The translations under genes and the position numbers were made by a program. The notes under the pieces were generated by a model that saw nothing but the letters and a program-made list of their open reading frames with translations, did not search any database and was not told where the DNA came from. A stretch of 64,000 nt of DNA. It comes from Pelodera strongyloides. Its lineage: Eukaryota > Nematoda > Chromadorea > Rhabditida > Rhabditidae. Shown one piece after another: positions 52,073 to 64,000 of this stretch (the first letter of the stretch is position 1; every line of letters starts with the position of its first letter). The stretch lies in contig JAANDG010000665.1 of assembly GCA_036852015.1 (NCBI GenBank), positions 1-64,000 of the forward strand, read 5' to 3'.

Positions 52073-53274
52073 GTTAGTGTACTGTAGTTTAATGAAACAA
52101 AATGCATTCCCGTTGAATACGTATGTGATGTACTAATAGTTTTTTTTAATCATTAGTTTGTTATGGTTTATAGTTTCTTCTGTTATTCGCATGAGTATTG
52201 TATAAGGCTTTAAAGAGAGTTTTATTTCTGCTTTATATTACTAATCCTAATCTTGATACACTAATGCTTCATGTTTCTTCTCAAATCAAATCTGTGATTT
52301 TGTTTAATAAACGGATACTATTTGAATGTCTTTGTTGTTTTTAGTTGATGGGTTGTGGTACCCAAAACTATGTTTTTGTTTTTACATCGGGATTAACGCA
52401 GCTTGTGATAATGCCAGTAGGGATCGTAAAATGTAATGCCGTCGGCTTCAATGTATCAGACATTCGCGAGTAGAGGGTTCGAGTGTTACTTTACACAAGT
52501 TTTGTGTTAGTCCTCTGTTCTCTTATTACTTTCGTCAGTCTCGAGCGCTTCCTCTGTCACGAGACATGCTCTGACACAGAAAGATTCTCTCATTTTCTGA
52601 CGGGATACGTGCTCTCTGACACAACAATCTTTGAGTTTCGTCAAATTTACCGCTTTCTCTTTCGCGGCTGAGCATTGCCCAATTTCATGTCCGTTTTCCG
52701 GTGTCGCCTCTCTGACACACCGGTTATGTAGGGCGCTCCGTCCCGTTTGTTGTGACAATCGTCCCCGGACAGCGGGAGAGACGGGTGCGGGCGCGTCCCC
52801 TTTTGCACTTTTGCCTGTATTGATCCACCTCCCATAATTCCACATCCAGGCATGCACTGGGATATCTTGTTCTTTTTTCATTAGTTATTATTTGACAAAA
52901 ACAATGAAAACGCATTTTTACAATTATTGAAAAAAGAACTTTGTGTATCAAATGAAAAAGGCTAGGAAAAAGCTGCGACACTAAATGATGATTTGTCAAA
53001 ACAGACTTCCTTGGCATATAATTTCTCGATTGGCTTTTTTTGAAACTAGCATTTCGTGGATTTTCGTCCAATTGATCTTCGTCCCTTGCAAAAAAAAACG
53101 CCTCGGACGTTTTCAAACCATTTTGGACCGGAACTTTTTCAAGACGCATGATATGCATTTCACTGTTTTGGTTTTTGGATGGCAGTCTATTTATCGCGGA
53201 CTATATGAGTATTTGTTACCTTATGAGAATTCCTGATCCAATGAGTTTGCCTTCTTAGGTATAACGTGGACACA
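52073..53274. other. GFUS 3' end and GC-rich spacer
   Basis: AATAAA at 52306-52311 is a likely GFUS polyadenylation signal. A CpG-rich block at about 52540-52830 contains repeats of CTCTGACACA and is much richer in GC than its surroundings. Its open frames on both strands overlap and have no motif. It could be the promoter region of the following zinc-finger gene or a repeat. Confidence 0.4.
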
Positions 53275-55776
53275 ATGGGAATACACTTGTATCAAGAAAT
53301 GCGGAAGTACTACAGAATGCAAGACGAGAATAGTAAAGTAAGTATGAAAAGCTTCAACAATTTCAACAACTTCTTCAAATTCTTCAACAATTAAACACCA
53401 TAAAAAGTTGGTATAGTTACAGTAATTGAGTAATTATGAATAGTACTTAACGTCAATACGGTAGTCAGCTCGTGAGTAGAACAATTAGATGTTTTAACTT
53501 ATAGTAGTTATACTGTAAAAGTTTAAATCAAATTTACATCTTGTGGGCCGAATAAGATAACGTAGTTTGGCTTTTTTTGCGATAGGCTAGGAAATTAATT
53601 ATTTGTCTTCTAGCCCAAATCTTCTTCTGTGGTATTTTGCACACTTTGTAACCGTCAGCTGATCCTGTGCTCTGTACGGAAGCATCTAAACCGGAAACAT
53701 ATCAAGGAATTTATCGGATTAATCAAGAACAAATGCGAGCAGACCGGGTGCGTTTCTTTCCTATTTCGGTTTGAGTGCGAACTTAGTTAAGGTGATCCAC
53801 TCATGTACAGTACTACTGAAACCGGAAAATCATCTAATTTTCTTTGCGTAACATCATGATGAAAATCATCGACTGTTACATTTACACTGAGTACCTGGTG
53901 CATCGCAAATTTTGCTTGTTTTGATCGACCAATATGCATATTAAAGAATAATAAACGAATTTCGTATTTGAACCATCATTATGTCAAGCCCATCTTGAAG
54001 CGAAATACCGGCCGGTTTCTAAAACGCATGTTGGACAAATGAATTCTTATGTATTTGTGCTAAGTTGCTCGAATTTAGCTAGATTTTTTATGCTAATATA
54101 TGCTCATTTGCATAAGCTGCATAAGAAGGGTGGTATACTCGATGTGCTTCAAAAACCGGCCGGTATTTCGCTTTAAATCAACAAATAATCAGGTGATTAA
54201 AATAATGAAAGTGTGTTCTAGAAATAATCCAACCTCATCACGAAGTGGACTGCCATCATCGACTTCTCCAGATCTTTCAATGGAATCTTATCGGGAACTA
54301 GCGTACGTTTATTATTTATCAGCATACTGTATTTCTCGACCGTAGTTCTCTCTCTCTCTCCCATGCTTATGGGCGTTCATCTGGCTTCTGCTGCGCATCG
54401 CATCAACTTATTACCATTATTAATTATTTTACTATAACCTATTACATGATTATGAATATTGCCGTAGGATGTACTCTTTAGTTGTGTATTTTAGTGCCTC
54501 CGCCTCAAGTTCCTCAAACATTCAGTCAGATGATCATGAACCAGAAATAGTATTCGAAGGAAATCCAGCGAATCTTTCTGCGTCTTCAGAAGATAATAAG
54601 GTGAATGGTAATAGTCGACTAACGTGTTCATATGAGTTGTTTATCCCTAGCGAATAAGCGAATCTAGTTGTGTAAGCTGTTTTTATACATACGTAATGCC
54701 ATGTGCATTTGCCTATGCAGTAGCTTTACTCAACTTGATCTCCTTTAACATCTTTGCGTTCAAAGAACCTTCGTCTGAGCCTTTTTTATGCTGCCATAAG
54801 ACGAAACTTGTCTGATTAGCTTTTTCATCGCATTATAGAATATCATATGTATTATGCTTTGTTCTTTTAGATGGGCTTATATGAATTACTAATGGCCGCA
54901 CCACCATCAACAACCGGCTTTGCAAATCCGAATGTATTGCTGAATGTACCGTCTTCGAGTGGTTTATCAAATAATGAAGAAACTGGCATGCGCCAGGTGC
55001 AAGGCGATATGTCATGGGAAAACGTTCGATTAAGCAATGAGGAGAGGAATATGTGAGTAAACACTGTTTAGAAACAATGCACTTCCACTTACACACACAT
55101 ACACTTGTTAGTTGTACGGTACACTGCCTTTCTACTTGTCTCTTGTTAGGGTTTTAAAGCGATATAACAGCTGGTTTTTGAAACGGAATTTGAATTTCTT
55201 CATTCCAAGGCATCGTATGCAAATGCAAGTGAGTATTGTTTTTACGTCATCAATTGTCTTTTACTTCGTCGGTCTACTTGTGTACTTGTTTTAGTTCACT
55301 TCGTGAACAACTCCCCCAGTCGGAGTCTGAAGGCCTGCGATCAAGCAATACTAAGTCAACCAGGACGGAAGCAGGCCACGTCGCAGAACGTATGTTATAT
55401 TAATGCTAGACTTTTTCGTGCCTACTTTTAGTTCTGACACCGAAGACGCTTCCTTTGTAGTGTTATTTTGTGTGATAATATAGCTCCTTAGGGTACGTGA
55501 CGCTTGCTGAAGCCACGTTTACTGTGAAGGAACGAATGTATTCTCAAATATTTTACTTTCTGTTATGATTATGTAAACAACCCGGAACTGGTCTAGGGCT
55601 TATATATTGCCTTTTCAGGTTCGAGTTCAGTAGAAGACTCCTATCCTGTTCTGGCGATTTTACGTCAAAAATTTGCTCTTTTCGAGCAAAAACGTCCATC
55701 TTTGGCGATGGAATTTGAGGGTGAATTATTCCAACTTTTACACAAATATCAAATGAAATTTATATCCGAGACATAG
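53275..55776 (+). CDS. C2H2-type zinc-finger protein, family not identified
   Basis: Seven exons in phase: 53275-53337, 53614-53747, 54222-54302, 54495-54600, 54871-55052, 55295-55389, 55619-55776, giving 272 residues from this ATG. Exon 2 carries the finger FCTLCNRQLILCSVRKHLNR followed by KH, a C-x2-C-x11-H-x4-H pattern. The middle is a Ser/Asn/Glu-rich, probably disordered region (ASASSSSNIQSDDHEPE). The C-terminus PVLAILRQKFALFEQKRPSL and GELFQLLHKYQMKF looks like a helical pair. The single finger recalls the one in ataxin-7-like SAGA subunits, but that is only a resemblance. An acceptor (CTTCTTAG) lies 19 bases before the ATG with the frame open (YNVDT), so an upstream exon is possible. 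It is likely nuclear. Confidence 0.75.
53995..54176. mobile_element. CCGGCCGG-family foldback, full copy
   Basis: It is bounded by TTGA on the left and TTAA on the right, with arms GCGAAATACCGGCCGGTTT and its complement. It sits in intron 2 of the zinc-finger gene. A fragment of the same family (left end only) is at 55154-55186 in intron 5. Confidence 0.8.
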
Positions 55777-56364
55777 AGTACTTATGCTTGAGAATTCTGT
55801 TTGTTAGTTGCATTGCTACGCAACACCCCCGACATTTTATTCTTTTTTTGTGTATTTCTACGTTGGATCTCTTCTAGTAATACTACTTATTATGGTCATA
55901 TCGATTTTTGCGTCAGTGCAATTATGAGCAAGCAATATGAATGGTATAGAAAAGGGAATAATTACATATCAAAATATGTATTACTAACAATAAGCTTGCA
56001 ATTCTGTTTTCTTTTCTCAAAATAACTTTTTTTTAAAGTTAACTGTACCAGGTGGATTAATCATATCTCGTATCTCTGCATGTTTGTATTCTTAATATTA
56101 TTATTATCACATAAATCATAAATGTCGTTGAGTTTTTTTGGCGTTTACGACTACACCTTACGTGCATTAGAGGATGTATGGTGTATGGAATATACATGTG
56201 GTTTTCCAAAAAGGCGCGAGCAACTTGCGGCATATCAACTTTTTTATAGAGAAATTGTTTGCTGGAGGAAAGTTTCCACAAGCCAAAATCTATGACAAGA
56301 AAATTTGACGAAATCGCTGTATATTGGCTACCAAAACCCTATTACGGAATGTTTTTTTACCACT

Positions 56365-56480
56365 CTCAACGTGAAACTCCGCACCATCGCCGCGCATAAA
56401 AACAGGGTCGCGGCGCATCCCCTCTAGGGTGCGCGGCGGGGGCGCCAGGAGGGGGGGGTCGCCAATATATGGATAGGGCA
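56365..56480. repeat. GC-rich dispersed repeat, copy 1
   Basis: It contains GTGAAACTCCGCACCATCGC, present in reverse complement at 62075-62106 and followed in both by CGCGCA and a short A-run. The rest includes GTGCGCGGCGGGGGCGCC and a G-run. It lies just downstream of the receptor gene's stop. Confidence 0.65.
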
Positions 56481-56537
56481 CGTGATGCGCACCACTGGCG
56501 CATGTAGCTTGTGATAAACTATAAAATTGTTTATACA

Positions 56538-59500
56538 TTAGCATATAGTGAACAAGGTGGTATTTGTATTCGTTGACTCTCTTTGGTCGCGCAGTTTGGC
56601 CAGTCCCATACTTCTTCCTTTCACCAATTGCCATATTCTAGTTATCGACTCATATGGCCATCGAACGATTGACATAATTGTAGCGCGGTATAGACGACTG
56701 CAGAATGCGAAGAAGAAGAAATTCAGTTGTATGTACGCGATCTGAAAATTAGTGACATACCAAAAAAATCTGAAGCATTCTGGGGTTTTTATGATGTTAT
56801 TGTATATTTCGGGGAACCTGTATTGATTTGGTTAGTTCCCAGAAAAAGTATTCCTTTGTAAAGTAGGCCAGCGAGAAAACAGATGAATTTGCTCACCTGC
56901 ATCAGATTTATGACAAGCGTTAAGAATCCATACCAGTCAGTGTCCGCGAGCTGAAATTTCAAACTTTTAATTTTTTTTACCAAGACAATGTTTATTATTT
57001 GTAAAAAAATATTTTTGTCTTCAAAAGAGTCACTCACTTCATCGGTGTACATGTAGTCGACGATACAGTATGGCCAATTGAATGTCACATAAGAAATGGC
57101 GAGAATAACACAAATTTTGGCGATTGTCTGGAATTAAAGTTAAAATGCATCCGGTTATACCGATCTAACCTGCGGAATCTGACAAACGACAATGGTACGG
57201 TACGTGCCGCCGCAGCCGCACCAGCGTGTGCACCACCTCGATATGGCACGACCCTATTCTGTTTGCGCACCGATGGCGCACACACTTGTAGTTGAGACAC
57301 GAAGCCCCAGATAGCCAATCTGCCCGGGAAGCCGCTTTGTTTCCGCCAAAACTTTCCGTTTGCGTACCGTTATCATGAATTGACCCCTTTTTTAGGACGA
57401 CAATTTACAAAGAGGTTAGATTCCAATATATTTAATAGACGGCTATCGCCGCCTGAGGCGACTTTCAAAGTCTAAAATGCAGGAACATCAGTGAGCACAC
57501 TTACGTGAAACGTTTGCAACGTATCTTGATAAGTCATGAAATAAAATTCGAATTTCGCTTGCTCAAGACGGGGCTCCGGCTATCCTTTTATAGCCTTATT
57601 CAAATTTTTCGTTGCGTTCACACGCGGCTTCAAACAAAAAAGTAAACTCTTCTCCTTTATATAATAAGATATTGATATATTAAATGACTCTTCTTTACGC
57701 TGTTTTCCATTCTTCAAAATTCCTTTTATTTTCTCTTCAATAGCTTTATACCGCATGATTCTTCATCCACTCGTCTTTTAATTGTCCACTCATTCCCAAC
57801 TTTTCATCTTTGTAAGCCTTTTTAATTTCGTGCAATTTGCGAATGTTGGCGAAGCTGAACGGTTATTTGATTGTCCACACGTAACGTGAAATGTTAGGAG
57901 GTGCGGCCACCGCTTGGCGATATATCCGCTCCCCGCTAGGGCACTCATAATGTGGGCCACATGTGCGCCATGTGCAAGCATACAGTATACATGCGCAAGC
58001 GACCCAGTAACTGAAACTTCCTAGACTGTACGCATTGCCAAAATTTACCTTAGTGTGAGCATTGCTATTCCGGCAAATAAATATCCTTCCACGTAGACAA
58101 CGAGACGCCACATGTTGTACTTCCACGTGCGTGTTAACTGAAAACAGGAGGACTCAAAAGTCTTCACACTAGACCTGGACCCTGGCTTACTGAAATTCAA
58201 GTCGAGGTAGCCTCAGTCAGTTACTTATAATGTGGGTGCCGCGCGACGTATTCATTCTCAAACCCCGAGGTAATACCGTATTTTTCCTTCTACCTATTAC
58301 CGCATCGGGCGTGGCCATTAATTATGTACTGTATAAAGGTTTATTGATAAAAACGACAAGTACAAAATAATAAGGTAAGCGAGAAAATAAGAACCAGATC
58401 ACACAGAGTAAAGGGTCCAATTCCCTTACTACTTACGGGGAACATAAATTAAATTAAAAATAACTACGAATACAAATAATACGGTGTTTTAGAACAATGC
58501 TATGATACCGCTTTCCTGACAAGAATCCTCTTACCGCCACGTTTTCTCGAATGTCGTTGACACCGACAACCGAATTGAACACAATCCATCGGGTACTCAT
58601 GAATAGACCGAGGAAACAACTTGAAGCGATCAGACCGAAACGGACCTGGAGTTGAGTAAAAAACCTGAGCCAAACATGAGCGAACCTTCTTAGACCTAGT
58701 CTGGAGATCGACTAATTTCTGCGTGCACAGAATCATTTTGCGGAACATGTACCGAACCATCATTGAATACAGGAGTAAGTTCTTTAGGCGTAAAGTATTG
58801 ATATAAAACCCTTAAATTTACCCTTTTCCTTGTAAATGTGTGTCTGTAGTAAATCGGTCTGTTGAGTGCCACATATCTATCAATACACAAGGCAACGATC
58901 AGGAAACCATAGGCGGCCATCAAACTGTTCACCTGAAAGATCCTACCTCAGCATTCACAGGTTTATTCAAGCTTACGTCGAATTACTTGCATTTCGAAGA
59001 ATGAACCTTCTGCTTGGGCGAAAGTGCACAAAATCAAAGTAGATCGTTGGCCTCTATACAGCAAAGGAAACTCGAGTTCCCTAGGTTATTAGTTTATTAG
59101 GTGAAGTCCGCATAAACTAGAAAATGGTATTGAATGCATATAGCCTCTCACCAGAAAGAGCCATACGTGCGCTCTAAACCATGTTGCCGAATAGCTGATT
59201 CCCACCCAACACAGATCAATTGTGCATCCAATGAAGAGGAATAGAAGGGTGAGCATGGCCAGAATACCCTGATAATTATGGGTAATATTGTCTGAGCGAA
59301 TTGCTTTGAAATTCCAGCACACTCAGTTCAGGAATATTCTCTCGAGCTTCTCAGATATTCTCCGGGAATTTCTTCCAACATATACTATGTATTCTCGATA
59401 CATCGAGTGCAGGGTTGCTTCTGAGCCCAATGTTTTTTTTTCACGTATATAAAGATGTTAATAAAAACACAGAATTATTCATAGCTTACCTGAGAAAAGA

Positions 59501-59897
59501 GGAGTTCTACACTTTTCGCTTTCCGCACCACTTTTATGTAGATCAGTATTGATAAGTGAATAGCGTTTAGGCATATTCCAATACCAGAAGCTATAAAAAT
59601 AAGTTTACAGTGACAGTGCAATAATATCAATGATTCCATGTGACTTCATTTCCTTACTGAGTATCGTATATTATACGATACCTTAGATTTTGTTGTGTAA
59701 CATCTAATACAAAACAGCTTGCCTAATAAATCAAACAATCTTCTGGTTCTCCATATATTTGTTAGTGAAAAGCAATGATTGTCGAGGAGTAGCTCGTCTT
59801 CGATTACGGTAGCCTCACTCGTTGATTGATTACTGTAGAACTCTCCATGCGAATGCACCATAAGAACGTGTCTAGTCACTAATTTGAATGGGAGCAT
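56538..59897 (-). CDS. Seven-transmembrane receptor, nematode chemoreceptor-like
   Basis: Minus-strand exons in phase: 59897-59711, 59590-59490, 59268-59152, 58932-58822, 58645-58535, 58137-58049, then an exon ending at 57505 (start unclear), 57127-57038, 56950-56897, 56741-56538. The N-terminus has a possible N-glycosylation site (NQS). Hydrophobic segments: GIGICLNAIHLSILIYI (TM1), GILAMLTLLFLFIGC (TM2), MAAYGFLIVALCIDRY (TM3, with a DRY motif), VRFGLIASSCFLGLFM (TM4), YVEGYLFAGIAMLTL (TM5), ISYVTFNWPYCIV (TM6), FLTLVINLMQIAYIQL (TM7). The charged tail ends TNTNTTLFTIC. This is the layout of rhodopsin-like GPCRs; family and ligand are not identified, and similarity to nematode chemoreceptors is inference. 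The link between exon 6 (ends phase 2) and the exon ending at 57505 does not fit, so one small exon or boundary is missing. Confidence 0.75.
57150..57350. repeat. SINE-body fragment and GC-rich patch
   Basis: GCCAATCTGCCCGGGAAGCC (about 57312-57331) followed by GCTTTGTTTCCGCC closely matches the body of the SINE at 43892-44160. The left part is GC-rich without a clear partner. It lies in an intron of the receptor gene. Confidence 0.5.
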
Positions 59898-60385
59898 AAC
59901 ATATGCACTGAAAATCCATTTATTTAATAATTATTTATTATTAATTGTTAGGGGCAAAACAATGAGCTTTCTCCGACAAGGAGTTCTCTTGAGCTCAGCG
60001 ACTAAAATTATGAAGACCAGGTTTCTGAACTCATAATCAGAAAACCCTGTTATTTGACAAAAACGATGACCACGAGAGAGAAGTGTAACATTGTCGGATT
60101 GTGTTTATATATGCAAAAGGGGAAACGTATTTGTTAACTCGACTTTGGTGAGCTCCAGGCCGAGGTCGGCATTTTTTGAAGTTTACGTTGAAGTTGAAGT
60201 TTTTAAGCTTCATGCATGAAATCCCCTGGGGTTCTGTTTCTTCAAGTAATTAATATGTTCATATTTCTAACGTCTTAATTCAACGAGTTCTTAACTGTGA
60301 AACTATGGGAAGCTAGTCAAGCAATGGTAATGTGCAGGTTGTTAACAAAATAATGTTCTGATTCAAAAACTGTTATACATAGTTT

Positions 60386-60536
60386 ATGGGGTTTCCAAGT
60401 ATGGTGAAAATTAACAGTATTTTGGAACTACACGAGAGTATTTTTTTCATTTCCATATTATATAGTCAAGTTTCGTGCAAAAATTGGTAGTGTTGACAGA
60501 AGCACACCGAATTTTTGGGATACTTGGAAACCCCAT
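60386..60536. mobile_element. ATGGGGTTTCC foldback element, copy 4
   Basis: The ends ATGGGGTTTCCAAGTATGG and TACTTGGAAACCCCAT are inverted repeats. The interior shares TTTTGGAACTACACGAGA and TTGGTAGTGTTGACAGAA with the 4891 copy. Confidence 0.8.
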
Positions 60537-60752
60537 TACATTTGGTTCTCCAAGTGTTTAAAATAACTGTAGAATACACTTAATCACGTAACAAAAAAAA
60601 ACGAAAAAAGCATTTGATCTAAATAACATTTTTTTATTGATTGATTTCTTCATGTCTTCTCTAACATTGCGGACTCGAGCAAACAGTTTTACGATCACTT
60701 TTCTATTCAAGTTTTGACAAAACACTCGTGAACTTCTCATAAAAAGGTTGAA

Positions 60753-60817
60753 AACCTAGGAACAAACTAAGGTCGGGATTATTAAAACCTAGGAACAAAC
60801 TAAGGTCGGGATTATCA
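60753..60817. repeat. Perfect tandem duplication
   Basis: The block AAACCTAGGAACAAACTAAG with TCGGGATTAT occurs twice back to back. The copies are identical over about 32 bases, suggesting a recent event. Confidence 0.85.
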
Positions 60818-60967
60818 TACAAAAACTATTGTAATTATTGTAATTTGGCTTTCTACACACATCACCATAGCGCATTTGCAGTTCTATTATGTGTAAATAA
60901 ACAAAAACAAACAATAAAATGCTTTATTCATCGAGAGTGACCGTAATGTGTACCAAGGTATTGTGGC

Positions 60968-62287
60968 TTATTTTAATTGTAGTTGATAGTTGCCGAAGCT
61001 AGTCCTGCAGTAAAGCCAAAGCGTAACCTGAATATAGAGAATGGTTGCTAACAATTTAGGTACTTAGGTGACTGGGCCCTGGGCCATTTGTTAGGGACCC
61101 GCCTGTGTGTTATTTCCCTTTCGTACCTTAGGTTTTATTGTTTGGTTGTGTGTTTGTTCGCTTTTTTAATAAGGATTTGCACTTAACAAGTCAAAATACC
61201 GTAAAAAGTTACTCATGTTCATGTTCATATTTTCATTCATTCCATTAATTAATGCTTGCATGAAATACCGAGAAAAATTTGCTATTATAATGAGATTCAT
61301 TAAAATTGAAAATGAAAACAAAAGTTTATATCACCTGTTATTAATTTAATTTCATTGCCGTGAAAACACACGGTAAAAGTGTCCAGCTTTAGTTAACCAA
61401 TTCCATAAGGGATTACTCAGAAGTACTGGAGCTTCCATAAGGGGGAGGCTGTCCTGAAAAGGTAAACGATTGACAAAAGGGATGGTGCTAATAAACCAAA
61501 GGGATAGCGCCATGGGTATGGTAAGGAAGCATTGACATGTAAATATCTTATTATATAAAGGAGCAGAGTTTACTTTTTTGTTTGTGTGAACGAAACGGAA
61601 TTCTACCTTTCAGGCGTTTGGTACTAGTCCCTTTTCGCAACAATTTATAAGCCTTTAAGATACGTTGCAACGATATAACCGTAATAGTGAATACTTGGAC
61701 AGAAATGTGATGATATTATCAGGATGACGTGCTAGCGAAGACGTTGAAGAAATAAACAAACTCACAAATTGTTCAGAATGGCTGGCAGTGTGTGTTTCTT
61801 GTTCTTGTTCCAAATCCGCATAGTCATTTAATCCCGCATAGTTCTGAATAGTTAAATTAAAAAGAAAGAAGTGAGGACGCAAGAAAAGAAGAAATAAATT
61901 ATCCACGATCTATTACGTCTCGAATAATTTGTTTTCACTATTACTATTGGTTACGTAATGCGACACATTCACAAAAAGGGCTGCTGCGAAATCTGGCATT
62001 CGCACACCTGTGGTGCCCCCGTCGCGCACGATTGAGGGGGGGGGGGTGCGCCGCCCGCTGTGGCAGTCCGTGTTTTTGTGCGCGGCGATGGTGCGGAGTT
62101 TCACGTTGTAGACATCGTGTTCCTCAACTACGATTGATATGGATCAAATAATCTGTTTGCCAACCTCATTTTGTTGTATTGGATAGTCTCGAATGCGAAC
62201 TTGATGCAGCCCAGTCAACAAAAACGACATGGCGACTTCCACAATTAATATAAATACGATAAGAACTGGGGCCCAGTTTTTGTGCAT
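60968..62287 (-). CDS. Small single-pass membrane protein, unknown
   Basis: Three minus-strand exons in phase: 62287-62165, 61843-61766, 61027-60968, giving 86 residues. The ATG follows TTTTCAGG, a likely trans-splice acceptor. Residues 7-26 (PVLIVFILIVEVAMSFLLTG) form a signal anchor or signal peptide. The second exon is acidic and polar (NYAGLNDYADLEQEQETHTA). The third is short and ends NYQLQLK. I do not recognise it. The last exon is the least certain; the first two might instead lead into the receptor gene downstream on the same strand. Confidence 0.45.
61985..62106. repeat. GC-rich dispersed repeat, copy 2
   Basis: The reverse complement of part of the 56365-56480 repeat (shared GCGATGGTGCGGAGTTTCAC), with a G-run at 62035-62046 and GTGCGCCGCCC. 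It is inserted in the first intron of the small membrane-protein gene. Confidence 0.65.
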
Positions 62288-63328
62288 CCTGAAAATACAT
62301 AATGGAAACGTGTAATGTGCAGCATGCTAATGCAATAGACTATACATAATAATACTAGGAATAGGCCTATTATGCTCATTATTGTTTGGAGAAAATTTCA
62401 AGTAACAAAGTAACAACAACTACTCTTGAGGATTTGCGTTCGGAGTTTCTGCATGACGAATACATCAGATAACACCAAAACGTGCCCGGACTATGCAATA
62501 GCAACCCAAAACAGACCAAATGACAAAACACAGAAATGTTCATTAAAATTTTAAATGCAGACAATTTTAATTCAGATTACCATGACAATCGGTGTCACTA
62601 ATAAATATTTAATCATTTAATGCGTTATGAAAAAAAAGATGATGTGATATGACGTTTATTGAAAACACGATTGTCTTTTTTCGAGTACTGTATACTATTA
62701 TTTAATTTTAATAAACAGTGAAAACAAGAATATCTAATAAACTTGTGATAGTGACTCTATATCTATGATGACAATGAAACATAATACATAAATAACAGAT
62801 AATAATAAAAATAAATGTTTATTGGATCAACGAGTCGTAGGGCGTAGGGTCAAAGAGGAAAAGTTCTTGACGTAGTTGCTATACTCTCGCAACCCAAAAG
62901 GTACCCTAACCTAAGCCTAAGATATTGGCAGGAGACTTTGCCATATGAATGAATATAGCGAAAGTATTCAAAAATACAGGACTCGGAGAAAATTTCGTGT
63001 AAATTTGATTTACGAACATAATTATTTCCGGAAATTGCGTCAATTACTGCAACACAAAAGAGAAAAGGACGTGTAGGCGATTCTAATAATACAAAGAATT
63101 CATTAGTAATGCTTGCACCTGTCCATTGTGAAATAAAATTTAAGAGGATGGGGTAATCTTTCTTTATTCATAGATTTTACAATGAGAAACAAAAGCATGC
63201 GGATAAAAAAAATGCGATTTATTGGGAGATGCTTAAATTTTTTTGACGTCACTCGCGATGACTCACCTAATTAATACTACTGCATATAATTTCAGTCATT
63301 TTCAATCCTACTCTATGTTTTATGATCC
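62288..63328. other. Intergenic, no gene seen
   Basis: AT-rich sequence upstream of the small minus-strand gene. The short open frame at 62379-62564 has no motif or splice partner. Confidence 0.5.
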
Positions 63329-63500
63329 TTAAAGCGAAATAACGGCTGGTTTTTGAAACGCATCTGAAGTACTTGCATTCCTAAGCATTTATGCAACGCT
63401 GGGTATAGTTTTTATCCTAATTTTTGCTCATTTCAATATGCTGCATGAGAAAGCAGGCGTACGCACTACGTTTCAAAAACCGGCCAGTATTTCGCTTTAA
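63329..63500. mobile_element. CCGGCCGG-family foldback, full copy
   Basis: It is bounded by TTAA, with AAAGCGAAATAACGGCTGG on the left and CCGGCCAGTATTTCGCTTTAA on the right. The internal block is more diverged than in other copies. The remaining 500 bases of the window show nothing further. Confidence 0.75.
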
Positions 63501-64000
63501 TTAGAGTTTGTCTGACTATTCTGAACTAAAAGCAATAAGATAAAAGTCAGTGAACAATTACACAAACGCTAGAAAAGAAAGCAAATTGCCTCTCTCTAAT
63601 TGATGCACTTTATTCCTACGCAGAGTTGAAATGTAAGTATGATCCAGCAAATAGCGTAGATAATGTAATAAATTACTGTAAGTTAGTTGTGTTTGAAATC
63701 CTGTTGACTAGGAGATGTATGAGGTTTGTCTTACATAATAAAGCCAAACTAATGCTATCAAGAAGTTTGTTTCACTAAAAAAGCAACACGGTGCTTAGAA
63801 TAGTGGTAATAATTATAAAAAAACTAAGAATTTGAGCTAGAAAAATAATTGCACAATTGTAACTTTTCCTGCATAAAAAAGGATTAGGAAAAGAGCGCTT
63901 CGTTCAGGGAATGCCCCGAGTTTGAATAAAAAAAAAAAACGATTAATTAGCAGATAGCAAATTTGCCAAGAAAACAAAACAGGAGATCGGACAAGCCTAA

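Noticed and set aside
52500..53160. Overlapping open frames of 124 and 144 codons on the minus strand
   Set aside because: They arise from a CpG-rich spacer, overlap each other in different frames and have no motifs or splice sites.

Overview
The window is eukaryotic, animal nuclear DNA, most likely from a nematode. The genes are cut into many exons of 40-180 bases with GT-AG introns, and nearly all acceptors read TTTCAG, TTTTAG or TTTGCAG with no long polypyrimidine tract, as in nematodes. Several start codons sit directly behind such an acceptor with no cis donor that I could see, which suits spliced-leader trans-splicing. There is a rhodopsin-like receptor that looks like a nematode chemoreceptor, and many short palindromic elements flanked by TTAA. 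No species is claimed.

Layout. 1.9-12.2 kb, minus strand: an 18-exon DPY19-type C-mannosyltransferase gene whose first exon(s) I could not find. Its introns hold a tRNA-Glu gene, a tRNA-derived SINE and many foldback elements. 12.3-20.1 kb: no convincing gene, repeats only. 20.1-23.2 kb, plus: a secreted protein of unknown family, followed by two orphaned exons and two transposon-like insertions. 24.4-28.7 kb: a foldback element with a 9-base target duplication, a 30-base minisatellite, a TACCCC-rich foldback region and other elements. 29.0-32.8 kb, plus: DUSP12/YVH1 phosphatase. 33.1-45.0 kb, plus: the ubiquitin-conjugating enzyme UBE2L3, whose 10.6 kb fourth intron contains an unrecognised nine-exon gene on the opposite strand plus decayed coding-like sequence. 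48.1-52.1 kb, plus: GDP-L-fucose synthase. 53.3-55.8 kb, plus: a small C2H2 zinc-finger protein. 56.5-59.9 kb, minus: a seven-transmembrane receptor. 61.0-62.3 kb, minus: a small single-pass membrane protein (weaker).

The genes form no single pathway. DPY19 (tryptophan C-mannosylation in the ER) and GDP-fucose synthase (sugar-nucleotide supply) both serve glycosylation but are far apart on opposite strands. DUSP12 and UBE2L3 lie head to tail 290 bases apart and could be an operon. All exon coordinates come from reading splice sites and reading frames by eye; homologies are from recognised family motifs, without any database search.
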